The notes under the pieces: generated by a model
The model's database searches: none
Told to the model about the DNA's origin: nothing
The model's input: the letters and a program-made list of their open reading frames with translations, nothing else
Part shown: positions 35,208-46,157 of the stretch, piece by piece
How positions within the stretch are numbered: position 1 is the stretch's first letter
How the letters are laid out: the number at the start of each line of letters is the position of its first letter
NCBI GenBank assembly: GCA_023313575.1
Contig: JAJTTP010000006.1
Location: 496,001 to 560,000 of the forward strand
Reading direction: 5' to 3'
Length of the DNA: 64,000 nt
Source of the DNA: Eutypella sp. D-1
Taxonomy: Eukaryota; Ascomycota; Sordariomycetes; Xylariales; Diatrypaceae
Made by a program: the position numbers and the translations under genes

Positions 35208-35450
35208 TCAATCGTGATATTCGTGATCACGATCGGGGCTCATCGATGAGGAGGATGACGTCGAAACCCCATTGGGCATGGCGGGGACGCCGCTAGAACC
35301 ACGACCGCCGGACCGGGTCGACCGTCTACGTGATGACCGGGATGCTGCCTCCATCTGCCTCTTGGTGTGCTGGTGCATGGAGCGGGAGTACGTGGCGATG
35401 TCAACTGGAGGAGGAGGGGAGACGGGCATGAACGATTCCGTGGCCGACAT
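35208..35450 (-). CDS. Small Ser/Arg-rich protein of unknown function
   Basis: 80-residue frame beginning with an ATG. The first part, MSATESFMPVSPPPPVDIATYSRSMHQHTKRQME, looks like real protein: a Pro stretch, then an amphipathic basic helix. It is followed by an SRRRSTRSGGRG basic run, a Ser run and an acidic end (DRDHEYHD). No catalytic or metal motif and no membrane segment is present. It stands alone in a gene-poor stretch. I do not recognise a named family. A small nuclear or RNA-associated protein is conceivable from composition only. Confidence 0.5.
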   Translation of the reverse strand: MSATESFMPVSPPPPVDIATYSRSMHQHTKRQMEAASRSSRRRSTRSGGRGSSGVPAMPNGVSTSSSSSMSPDRDHEYHD

Positions 35451-37500
35451 TGTGAGGAGTTGGGAAGCGATATGTGCTTGAAAAGGAGGTTCTGCTTATG
35501 TTCCTTCTTCGGGGGGAGGTGACGGGATGCTTCAATAATCTGGTGGTGTTGGCGGGACCGGAGTGATGTGGTTCTCTTTAAGTCTTAACGGCTGAGAGTA
35601 TTCGGAGAATGGGGTAACAGAGAAAGAATTGTTAGAGCTTAAGTGGATCAATCAAGTATTTATTTAATCCAAGGGGATTATTGTACATCTAATGTGGTAG
35701 TATGGCGTAGTTACAGGAAGTTTGTGGGAAGGAATAGGCCGGTCTTATATCGAAGGGGAGGCGACCAAAGAAAAAAGATACGGTATGAAAGAACAGACCA
35801 AGAGCCTCTGATTTCAGAGGGGAACCTTTGATTTAGTGTGGGAGGCGCTAATAGTGCTCTCAGTCACCAGGTCAGTCCTTTCCCCCAAAGGATAAGGTTA
35901 TTGTTATTACGTCTATCCATCTCCCATCCCCTTTCACAAACATAAAGTTGCCTACCAACCTACCAATACGTACCCAGGTAGTTAGGTACCCCAACGGAGA
36001 AAAAGTCAAGGTAACGGTGGTATATTGCACTCTGACTTTACAATACAATACCAGCAAGGCCGCCAAGTTCGCCCACCTCTCTACCCATGAGAATATGGGG
36101 CCAGATCGGCGCTCGTAGTCACGGTTTAGGTCTCGGGCACAGCAGACAACCCTGCACCGTATGTCGTAAGATGGGGGGCCGTGGGCTTTCCAATCTGGCC
36201 AACCAGCTCGTTTTCCCTACGCAATCGCCACGTACAAGGCGGACTAACGTCGAAACGGCTTGAACGGTTGCATGCCTCCCTTAACCTCTAAGAATTCCCT
36301 GTTAATCCTGTGACGGAAGCGGCAGAAGTTTGTATGTACTCCGAAGTACGTATTCTAGGTACTTATGATGTAAACAGTCTTTATGTAAATTGGATAGCTA
36401 GAAGCCCATCAACCATATACCGAAAACACATAGGCGAACTTGAAAGGCATAGATTCATTCTTTCACATCGATGTACTGATGAGCTGATGTGTTCCCCTAC
36501 TACTAGCATCGCAGCATCATTAAAGTTCCTATCTAGGCAATGCTCGTACATTACGGTTGCTAGAGGGCTTGCGGGTTAGCATGTCATCATGCATCCGCTG
36601 TGGGTCTCAAGGTCCAATCTCAATGGTCAGTCTGTAAGGCAGTTGCTCATTGCGGGCCCGCTAGAGCGGTTATAGAAAGACCCTGCAGATCTTGAAGTCA
36701 CCAGAAAGCCTGTTAATTGGCCACCCGATCTCACATCACACAACCTTGGATGAATGTAACCGTGAATGTACAGTTGAGCCTAGTCACTTTCATGATTTAA
36801 ACTTGTCTAACTACCGTAAAATCATAATAACATACTATGTAGTATTTCTGAGTACATACCGGGCTTGGCCGCAACGGGCTTGACGGACGGATAACCATGA
36901 AGGGTATCCTGGACTACCTGGGTTGTCTACATAGCAAACCCTCCACACTACGTAACTAAAGGAGCCGCAGGAGATGCGGCGAACGTTTGGCGATACCCTC
37001 TTTTCTTTTTGTTTTGCTTTTCCTTCCCTTTTCCAATATTCCACTTCTTCTGTTTGTGTTTGTGTTTGTGTCTATGTCTCATCTTGGGGCTTTTCGTAAA
37101 CCGTTAGATGCAAGGCGAAATCCGCGGGCACGTTTTCATCTGTGAAACAGCCGGAATGAGCTTATGACATCATATAGGAAAACGTGACGTCCTACGTCGC
37201 AAAAATGACCCTGGGTGGTTAACGACGAATAAAACTTGAAATTAATTCAATAACAAGCTGAAAATCAGCCCAGTGTCTCTACTAATAACTATTTGCGCTA
37301 GTACCTTGCTACTAACTGGGCAATTGCTGGGGAAACATTAAGCGCGTACTCCGGCGTTAGTAGTTGATTTACACGTGCATAAGCGCAAAGAATTCCGAGA
37401 TGAGACCTTGAAATACATCTGACTAGTGTGCTTGCCGCGCTGGTAGATCGCGACGAGCAGGGCTCGGGTTGTCGGGCAACCTCAAGAACAAATAGGGGGT
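35451..37500. other. Intergenic, nothing recognised
   Basis: 2.05 kb with short, unrelated open frames on both strands. ACCTA/TAGGTA motifs recur at about 35950-35995. No gene, RNA or mobile element was seen. Confidence 0.55.
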
Positions 37501-38319
37501 TCAAAGGGGTCGCCCAGCACGTGAACAATTCGACGACAATCTTGCACAAGAGACATGTGCGCATCTCAATTCATAAATCTTCCTTGGAACTGGGAGGTGT
37601 TCCTGCAGTTGCGTTGGTTCGATTTCGGCTCTAGCAATCCTCCGTCCGAATCGGCGGGCTTTCGGGAAGAAGACCCTTGCAAGGGGAGACAGGCAGGGCA
37701 GGCGCCCAGGGCCCCAGGGACAATGAACATGTCTAGAACGGTCCGAAGCTCCATCAAGGGTCTCAAAAAGTCCAAATGGAGCAGTGGGGTTAAGAAAGAA
37801 AGTTCGGAATGGTGGGAATCCCTCATGATGAGTGCTCGTCCCGCAGGCCGTTCTCGGCCACGCCCACCAAGGATTCGCCGTGGATGTGGGCGGGAGGGGC
37901 AAGAGGGGCAGAGGGGAATAAGAAAGACAAATATGTATGGGAATTACATCGTTGCTCCGTTTTAGTAAGGACATGTAGTGTTTACTTCCCCATCCTGCCT
38001 TCGGTCCCATCATCTCAACCCAACCAGGAATACCGCTACATGATAGTAATCCCTCTAAGCCGACTCTCCTTGCCTCTCCTCGACTGTCTAAACTACATAT
38101 GCAATACCCTACACTTTCAGGGCTTCCTGGTTTGCCTAGCTTGCCCAGCAACCTATCAAGCCTCTGTACATAGCCCGGACATAGCCCTGCACAAACATTG
38201 ACTAGCGGCTCATGTATCAATAAGGGGTAGGGGTCTAGATTGGGGGTCGAGTCGCAGTTACATAGTAATTGATCTACAATCGTCATGGGGAGTAAACATA
38301 GAACGGAATGAATGCCCAT
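37501..38319 (-). CDS. Doubtful orphan open frame, 272 codons
   Basis: An ATG-initiated frame stays open for 272 codons, which is long for noncoding DNA of this base composition. The predicted protein is rich in Cys, Pro, Leu and Arg and has no domain, signal peptide or repeat that I can identify. The opposite strand is also open over part of it (about 37555-37965), which weakens the case. No introns are needed. It could be a lineage-specific gene, a decayed gene or chance. Confidence 0.2.
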   Translation of the reverse strand: MGIHSVLCLLPMTIVDQLLCNCDSTPNLDPYPLLIHEPLVNVCAGLCPGYVQRLDRLLGKLGKPGSPESVGYCICSLDSRGEARRVGLEGLLSCSGIPGWVEMMGPKAGWGSKHYMSLLKRSNDVIPIHICLSYSPLPLLPLPPTSTANPWWAWPRTACGTSTHHEGFPPFRTFFLNPTAPFGLFETLDGASDRSRHVHCPWGPGRLPCLSPLARVFFPKARRFGRRIARAEIEPTQLQEHLPVPRKIYELRCAHVSCARLSSNCSRAGRPL

Positions 38320-41300
38320 GCACCATCATGCAACCATATATCGGGAGCACATTATTATACATCAAGAATGAGATAATGGCCCGGGGATGAGTGTTAAGTA
38401 ATAAACATCGATCAATCCCTAAATCACAGCAGGTAGCAAGTAGCCACTAATCTCTGAAAGTTCAGAACGCGGTAACGGAATCTACTGTATGATATCAAAT
38501 GCTACCCAAAAAGAATATAAGAAGTGGTCAAAGCTCAGATTAGTCAGGTGTATGAGGTCACCGAACCAAGTTATTAATATCCTCCCGGGCAGGGCTAGGT
38601 ACGTAGTAGTAGTAGATACCTATGTACCCGTAGATTTGCTGGTTAGGCGCACCGCACCTTCGGCTGAGCTCAGCTTCATCAACTCAACTCTCCTCTACCT
38701 TCGCACTTTGCTGAGCCCTCCCTTATATCGGTTAATAATCTTTATGATGTCAGGTGCATTTCCTTTCCTTTCTTTTTCTCTCCGCGTCTTCTTCTACCTT
38801 TTCTGGTAAATCATCAGCCCTAGTCCTAATCAGTCGACTCCATATTACCCAAAAGGCCAGACTGTTGTGCCTCACTTATATATCAATTGTGTAGTATCAC
38901 AAGTTCCACCGCAGGCCAGGTTGTCAGGGGACCCGGGCACCGGGGGGAGGGCCCCAAGCGGTAGTGAACGGTGATGGCAGCTGGGTGGCTTCGGGTGGTG
39001 GGTTGGTGGGTTGGTGGTGGGTAGCGGGTGGGAGTCCGCACTCATTCACCTCGACCACCCCTTGCCACTGACGATGTTCTGGACCTCCTGCCTCCTTTTG
39101 ACTCAGCCATTTTAAATTCAAGACCCCTTAATGACCTCACGTGATGACGAAATGTCGGCTGGCTCATAAGCCGCGAGCTGCGACAGTCTTGAGCTCATAT
39201 CACCCACCACCAGATCACTACTGTCTGTACCACACCTCATCGCCACATTTCTACCCATGCCAATGATAGGTACGTGGTAAGTTGATAGGCATGTATGTAC
39301 AAGCTCGGGTCTGACATCACAGCATTACATATTCCAATTACTTGTCAACTTGTGTGCGTGTGTGTGTGTGTGTTCGCGTTTGTGCACGGCCAGATAGTCT
39401 TGTCGGCCTTGAGACGTTCTGCGCTGTCTGAACTGACTTGAATGATAGGAAGAGGCGACCCGGCTGTGCTGTGGTTAGATTTACTTCCACGACATGCGTC
39501 ATATCTGCCGCTAATCCCTATGTGTTGAGGGTTCTTGGGGATTAGGGTTTGTGCTTCCGTCGATCGATCGAGAACGTTTTCAAGATGAGATTCCCCTCCC
39601 ATGGCTGCATGGGTCGCTAATTCCTGGATGATTTCATACCTTTGGCCATGCTGCGGGCGTCAAACTACTCCCACCGTCCATTGGAGAAAGATAGCTAGTT
39701 TGGATACCACCAGGCAGCCGGCGACGGCTCATGGGCTTCCATCTCCTGCAGAGAGACAGTTCGTACATTCGGCGGCCTGTTATGGAGATCCAGGCTTAGT
39801 ATTCAACCTAGATCGCCTTGTGAATCCCTCGGCGAGGGAACAGCTCTTCTTCCGCCCACCTTAGCTATCACTCTTGGGTATTAGGTATATCCACCATGAT
39901 GACATGTTGACGTGATCATGACTTAAGAGATCCCTTCAGTCTTCACATTGCCTATGGAACGGCACATGGATCATTAGGCCCCTGAGCTCCCTCGACGTCC
40001 AGGACGTTCAACCCATCTCGATGACACCTGAATACGGCTAGCCTCTTTGAGGTACTCATATTGAGGCCAAAGATTGTCCACGGAGACTCTGCCACCCCTT
40101 GACAGACTGAGGTCAATGGCATTTTTAACAGGGACGTAGGAGGGCCAATTCTTCGCCGCTTACATCCTACCCTAGAAGAGCTTCTCAGAAATAGCGATTT
40201 ACTGTCAGCGGCCGATGCCCTACTCGTCAAGTATTGTCCGGGATGATCGATCTTCTCATCGTTATCGTGAGCCAGTCGGGCCGCGAATTTCACATCGGGA
40301 TCTCGAAGCAGTCTAAACTTGACATGGATCGGGTGTGCAGGGAACAATGAGGCTCATTCGATGTAATCAGCAGCGCTCTACACCGCCGGCATCTAGTGCA
40401 ATGATGATAGAATCTTTGTTAGCGAGGGATCCAAGCTGGTCTACTGGGTTGCACGACATTCATGGGCAGTTTGCTCTATATAGCAATCCCTGTGATGCAA
40501 ACTGCAACGGGGTTTCACGCATGGCTTCGGAAATTCGCATCGTATATTCTATGCTTCATCGACAAATGTAACGTTGGTGAGTAGTCATCACTGTGGGTAC
40601 TGCCATGGATCCTATCGTCTGACTGACCCCGTTTGTGGCATTGACGATGGGTGCAAGCAGCCTAATCTCCTACCTCATCATCTTCTAAAGCGAGAAGATC
40701 TCAAGTTGATGGCGATGACGATTCGCCCGCAGCGGCAACTTGGTATTGCTTCTATTCCCTTTGTTCATTTACAAAACCCCCAGTCTGCCTCGGCTACCGA
40801 CTGGAACTAGTGAGCATACCACGCCTTAGGTGGTTTCTTTCACAGTGCTTGTATCATTCATGTTGAGTAAGCAATTCTCTGGGTAATCTTTTATTTCAGC
40901 TGAGCGTTCTGTAGAAGTATCAGAAACCCCCAAGGTTCATGATGTAGGACTGATGAGGGCATCATCAACCTTGGAACAGTTTCGGAACTAGGTTGGCCCA
41001 ATCGGCTAGCTTCCCGAGGCTGCCCGACCCCTTTGTTGAGATGGATACACCTTAGGGGCGGCTTCATTGTGTACCACAGTCTACTCCTTGCCGCACTCTG
41101 CCTGGATCGATGACCGCCATATTTCAAAATCCAATGGTCTTGGTGGTGACTGGTGTCGCATAGTGAACACTGAGGCTTTATTTTCCGATGCATCTCATAT
41201 ATCACTACGTCTTATACCGCCTCAGCAAGATGTACTGGTGAGGCAAGTTATCCAATCACCATAATGATCTAAAGAACAGTATTTGGCGTAGTAAATATAG

Positions 41301-42428
41301 AATCCAAAAAGTTGTGTTTTCCACCCACTTATTACCCATCACGACGACTTCATCCCAGCCATCTTGGTGGAGGCTTCGGAGGGTCGGCATAAGTATTGCA
41401 AAGATCAGTGCAAATCACATCAGCACAGAAGAAAAAGAAGAGGGAAGAGGGGACCTGTGATTACCATTGTATGCGAGCTTGACCATGAGGCCGCTTTTGC
41501 GTTAAATACGAGGTCCTTCATCAGGAAGCTACTTTTGACCGGGAGAAACAGACGATGTCGATAACAGAGCGAAAAGCAACCAAGGTCATTAAAAAGGGTT
41601 AATGAAGGCTATTACCTAGGAACCTTATCAGAAGATGCTGGGCGTATGTATGAAGGATCGACTATTTGGAAACAATATCTCTGTTTAGACACCCTTTACG
41701 CGTACTCCAACGTTTCGTTCTCCTATGACCGGTATGTAACAGTCGCTTCCATAGGCTTGACTATTTATAGTCTTTAATGTTCTTACCGTCGCCGGTTTAT
41801 ACATGGGAGTGGATTTGATACCACGTGAGACGGAAAAGTTAGGGGCTTCAAGTTCCTTCTCCTATTTATTTACAATGAGAGCCAAGGCCCTAATTTATAA
41901 GAAAGCCTAGTCTGCTCTGATATTAGCTTGTAAATAGGGGGGAGAAGACTGCTACTAGTGTCATTCGCCTTCGCTACGTAATGATATAACCTCGCAACTA
42001 CAACGTACTTGGCCACTTTTAAATACCTTTCTTTACAGCATTCTAAATGCATCGTCGGCAGCGTTAACGGTATCGGCCGCGAAAGGGATGTGGAAATCTG
42101 TAGGTGTTTAGTACAGGTCGCTTGACCGACATGTTAGTGCCACCGTCACTCTGCAGTACTAAAATCTTCAGGTCTAGAGAGTAACTGAAAACAAGCTGCT
42201 TCAACATATAATTATACAGAAACCGTGTATATAGCCAGCTGCATGTGGATTGATTATTCTAAACTCTATGTACCACTTATCATATGTACAGACAGGTTTG
42301 GGCAAGCGTGTGTTGATACACCTCCCGGATGTTGACCATAGTTCTATATACACTGCGTACGTCTCACATTCCCTCAACGCCTTGCCGATGCGGTATGAAT
42401 TATACCACTGGCAACCTTTCCCACTATG
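38320..42428. other. Gene-poor region, possible gene decay
   Basis: 4.1 kb without an intact gene. (GT)7 lies at 39359-39372. On the minus strand at about 39952-41205, protein-like segments occur in different frames separated by stops, which would fit a decayed gene, but no family could be named. Confidence 0.5.
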
Positions 42429-43268
42429 CTATGACTCATGCAGCATCTCGTGCATGAGCTGAGCGAGGGGAGACCCTCGGCGGGCTGCTTCGAACTGCTG
42501 CATATAGTATCTGATCTTTGGGATGCCCTCGTGTGTGGCTAATCCTTCAAGCAAGAGCCTGACATCCCTCGCGAATTCAAAGTACATATACGACAGCTCC
42601 TCGCTATTGGTCATTATCCAATCACCTGAACTGTCGACCATAGGGTACAGCTGTGGTGTTTGGAACTGCGCATGTTCCTCATACTGTGCCCCGGCGTACA
42701 TGTGCGCCAAGGGGTTGGGGCACTGCTGTGGCTGACCTGGTTGTTCTGGCTCTGATTCTTCAGTACTTTCCATCAGCTCAATCAGTTGTTGTAACTGCTG
42801 TTTGCGGTAGTTCTGGTGTGTGAAATTGCCTGGTCGGCTGTTTTGCTGCTGAGGAGTGTTTTGCGGGTTGTTCTGCGGACGGTAGTTGGGGTCGAAGTTC
42901 TTGCCCTTGTATCGCGGATTTGGGGTCGGGCTCATCACGTTCGGGCTCGGGGGCGGATTCATGGGTGGATTTCTACGTGCTGGTCCCTGGTCCCAATCAT
43001 TGCCGTTATTTTGGAAAACATTGTGCCGAGGACCCTGGGGGGGAAATCCACCTGGGAGACCAGCGAAACTATTGTTGGGTGTATGGTGGTTTCCTCCCTG
43101 GCCATTATTGTTCCCGAAGTTGCCACGGGCGTTATTTCTCCCACGGTTGCTATTGTGGTTGCTGTTTCCGTGGTTTCTACCGGGTTGGTTCATATTGTTA
43201 TCGTAGGATTCGCCCTGCGGATCCTGAAACTGTCGGTTTTGATTATGGTGGTTGCGGCGACGAGCCAT
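42429..43268 (-). CDS. Asn/Gln/Gly/Pro-rich protein, prion-like N-terminus
   Basis: Intronless frame of 279 residues from the ATG at 43268. Residues 1-165 or so are dominated by Asn, Gln, Gly, Pro and Arg, with RGRNNARGNFGNNNGQGG-type segments and some Arg-Gly pairs, like prion-like or RNA-granule domains. The last 100 residues are normal sequence and look helical (DWIMTNSEELSYMYFEFAR, then IRYYMQQFEAARRGSPLAQL), ending LMHEMLHES. No known domain was recognised. There is no signal peptide, so it is probably intracellular. It is the first of four minus-strand genes up to 51.4 kb. Binding RNA or forming assemblies is inferred from composition only. Confidence 0.65.
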   Translation of the reverse strand: MARRRNHHNQNRQFQDPQGESYDNNMNQPGRNHGNSNHNSNRGRNNARGNFGNNNGQGGNHHTPNNSFAGLPGGFPPQGPRHNVFQNNGNDWDQGPARRNPPMNPPPSPNVMSPTPNPRYKGKNFDPNYRPQNNPQNTPQQQNSRPGNFTHQNYRKQQLQQLIELMESTEESEPEQPGQPQQCPNPLAHMYAGAQYEEHAQFQTPQLYPMVDSSGDWIMTNSEELSYMYFEFARDVRLLLEGLATHEGIPKIRYYMQQFEAARRGSPLAQLMHEMLHES

Positions 43269-43968
43269 ATTGACGGTCAATAAAGTTTTATATATGAGAG
43301 AGAAGTAACAATATGGTACAAGAGCCCAGCTCGGTAATCGATGTACGTTCGATGTAATGTAGGGTTGGTGGAAGAACTGAATGATGAACTGATGGTTGCC
43401 GGGGTGAAGAAGACCTAAGACATATTGCCTATTTGTATTTGAGGGGCGATTGTGTTCTTTACTATCAAAGGGACTTCATGATCATCGCTCGAACAACGAC
43501 AGGACTTCGTTGTTCATGTTCACTTCTTACTACGTCCAATCAAAGAACAGAAAGAGACCGTTGTTCAGGAACAGCAGGCGGGATTGTTGAACGAACCGCA
43601 GAGTCTCTTGCTCTAGTTTCTAATGGTGATGGCTTTCTAAGAATCAAGCCACCCTTAAGCTTGAGTTCTGGGGTTCTAGACCATCCTATGAAGATAGTTT
43701 GAAGGGTGCATGGTCGTCATAGACAAGAAGAAAGAGGTAATAATAACCACTCAAAGGGAAGGTGTTCAAGATCGACCCAGGGGCTTCCGCGACATCAAAA
43801 TTATCATTCAAACATTACGAATGAGACACATATCCTTGGAGCTAGAGGCGTTAAGCCTATTGGAGGGAGTAAATAACAAGACGGCAACGCCGGGATCTCC
43901 CACAAAGAAGCGGAGTCTTTCACTCGACTTGTCTCCGTCCCTCTGTCTTCCGCCCAGAACCCGTAATC
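43269..43968. other. Intergenic, nothing recognised
   Basis: 700 bp between two minus-strand genes. It presumably holds the promoter of the Asn-rich gene, with a TATATAAA-like run read on the minus strand at about 43288-43296, and the 3' end of the VWA gene. Confidence 0.5.
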
Positions 43969-44814
43969 CTAGTCCCCGGCGCGCTTTTTCCGGACCGAGG
44001 CCTTATAGGCCAGGGCGGTGGTTCGCGTGTCGAGCTTCTTGACGACGGAGCCGAGGACGACCTTGAGGAGGTCATCGAAGGACAGGGAGCCGGTCTCGCC
44101 GCTCCATGTGGTGGTGTCGACGATATCGCGGGTGCGGGTCTCCTTGTGCAGCTCGTCGTCGAGGTACTGGAAGGTCTGCTTGACGGCCTCGTCGCCCTGG
44201 CCGACCTGGAAGAGCTGGATGCCGACCTGGTGAGCGGGCATGCGGAGGTCGTCGAGCATGCGGGCGACCTCGACGAGCGGGGTGCGGACGTCGTCCTCGA
44301 ATACGCCCGCCGTCAGCACGATGAGGTTGAGCGCGGCGTTCTCGTCGTCGGCGCGCAGCTTGTCGCAGTACCAGCGCAGGATCTTGGATAGCCGTGCGCC
44401 GAGGCAGCACTTCCCGCCGGGCTTGACCTTGCCGAAGACGGAAGAAGCCGTCTCACCGCGGGCGTCGGGCCCGCCGATTCCGCGATACCCCGACCGCCGG
44501 ACCGATACGAGGCCCGGCAGCAGGCTCTTGGGCCGGTGGTTGATGAAGTAGATGTCGATGCCGTCCGGGTCATGACCGGCGCAGATGGCGCTCAGCGTCT
44601 CCAGGAGCCGCCCCACCTCCTTCCAGTACGGCGCCATGTGTGCCGAGTCGTCCACGATGAACATGGTGTCGAAGCATCGCAGGAACGAAAGTGTCTCGTC
44701 GTAGTTGTTCACGTCGATACCGGCCCCGGCCTCGCTATCGTCGGGGACCGGTTCGATGAATGTCGGCCATTCGCTCTCCTCCTCCTCCACCTTCTTCTTC
44801 GCCTTCGGCGCCAT
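43969..44814 (-). CDS. von Willebrand factor A-like domain protein with altered MIDAS
   Basis: Intronless frame of 281 residues. After a basic/acidic start (APKAKKKVEEEESEW), a VWA-like fold begins with RCFDTMFIVDDSAHMAPYW at about residues 46-64. The MIDAS metal site in this family normally reads D-x-S-x-S; here it is D55-x-S57-x-H59, so the second Ser is missing. Further VWA-like elements are DPDGIDIYFINH, ALNLIVLTAGVFED and HQVGIQLFQVGQGDEA. The C-terminus is basic (SVRKKRAGD). Fungal VWA proteins of this size are mostly uncharacterised. The gene is preceded on its own strand by a long purine-rich leader at about 44900-44962. Confidence 0.8.
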   Translation of the reverse strand: MAPKAKKKVEEEESEWPTFIEPVPDDSEAGAGIDVNNYDETLSFLRCFDTMFIVDDSAHMAPYWKEVGRLLETLSAICAGHDPDGIDIYFINHRPKSLLPGLVSVRRSGYRGIGGPDARGETASSVFGKVKPGGKCCLGARLSKILRWYCDKLRADDENAALNLIVLTAGVFEDDVRTPLVEVARMLDDLRMPAHQVGIQLFQVGQGDEAVKQTFQYLDDELHKETRTRDIVDTTTWSGETGSLSFDDLLKVVLGSVVKKLDTRTTALAYKASVRKKRAGD

Positions 44815-46157
44815 GGTGGTCTGACCTAGGGCCGCCCTGGTAACTTTAGAAATTCAAAGCCGCGCGCGATATGCAATGAAAATCGATAACGTGTGATTTC
44901 TTTTTCCCTTTTTTTCCCGCCCTTCCTCTTCTTTCTTTCCTTTCCCTTCCTTTCCTTTTTCCGTGGTGTTCTTCGCCGATCTGGGTTCTCCTCTTTTTCC
45001 CTTAGGAACGGTGTGAGTTTTTTGGTCTACTAGTTTAGGGAAGGAGTGGAAGAGAGAAAACCAAAGGGAATTATGACGATGCGTCGTCCTTTGTTGCTCC
45101 AGCACTGTTGAAGGAAGGACCCGTGCCTGGAGGGGCGGTCAGTGTCCCTCGTCCAATTAAAGGACCTCAACCACCTGCGGATCGGCAGATCGGCGTCTTC
45201 TACGTCTCGGGTCTCCCGCCCTTCTAGCGCCCTATTTAATTTAGCTTGTAGGGTAGATAATCACGCACTTCGTATTTATATCACGATACCTACCACGTAC
45301 CTTCATACGTATCATGACAAATCACCAGACACAAAACATAAAACATTCTAAGCAAAACGTTCTTGAATTAATGCTAGTAGATGAAGCAGAGTGAGTAACT
45401 CCTTTGACCCTGGACTCAAGATATAATAAATCAGAATTTACCAACTTATCAATGCAGGTAACTAGGTCGGTAGGTATATATATAAATAATTATACTAGAG
45501 CTGGATTGCCAGCATGTCAATTGAGCAGTGGTGATGCGAGTTGAGAACCTCCTTTCAGCAAGCCAGGCCGACTCGACACATCAAAGAGTTACAGCGGGCC
45601 ATAATAAGCCTACTTCTCTGTCAAAGAAACTGTTTTTCTACTACTTATTCGATGCTGGCTTTGTATCAGAGCAACTGCTTTTATCCTTGCGTCTCTTCCT
45701 TGTCACACACGCTATGAATCAATGCATCAAGGCATCTTCAGAAGCTCACAATAAAGGCTGGTGTAGGGTTCACACAAATCACAAGTGTAAGCAGATGTAG
45801 CATTCCATATGACTCCCCCCCCCCATGCCCTATGTCTATTTTTATCTTATGCCTCCTCTAACGGGGGTATTATCGTTGCTATCGTAGCTCGTAATGCCAT
45901 CGCTATCATGACCATCATCTTGAAGGTATACCCTCCACCTGATCCAGGCCATGACCTGTCACGTCCCCATTCTTTTGGGTGGCCGAAGTGAATATGCAAC
46001 ACTGAAAGGAAAACCGGCAAAAATATCCTGCCCCTGGACCTCCACAGAATCAAAATAGAGAAAAAGAAAACCTCTAAAAGCACGATATAGCATAGGACTC
46101 CCCCCAGAGACCAGAAACAAGTGATCATCGGTAGACAAATGCCCTCTGATGCACAGC
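44815..46157. other. Intergenic region upstream of the VWA gene
   Basis: 1.34 kb. It contains the polypyrimidine tract 44900-44962 (purine on the minus, coding strand), a short AT run near 45475-45490 and the presumed 3' end of the RING gene. No gene was seen. Confidence 0.55.

Noticed and set aside
39952..41205. Possible decayed minus-strand gene with protein-like pieces in different frames
   Set aside because: Segments such as NLWPQYEYLKEASRI look protein-like, but I could not assign a family or a consistent exon structure. It is noted in the gap entry only.
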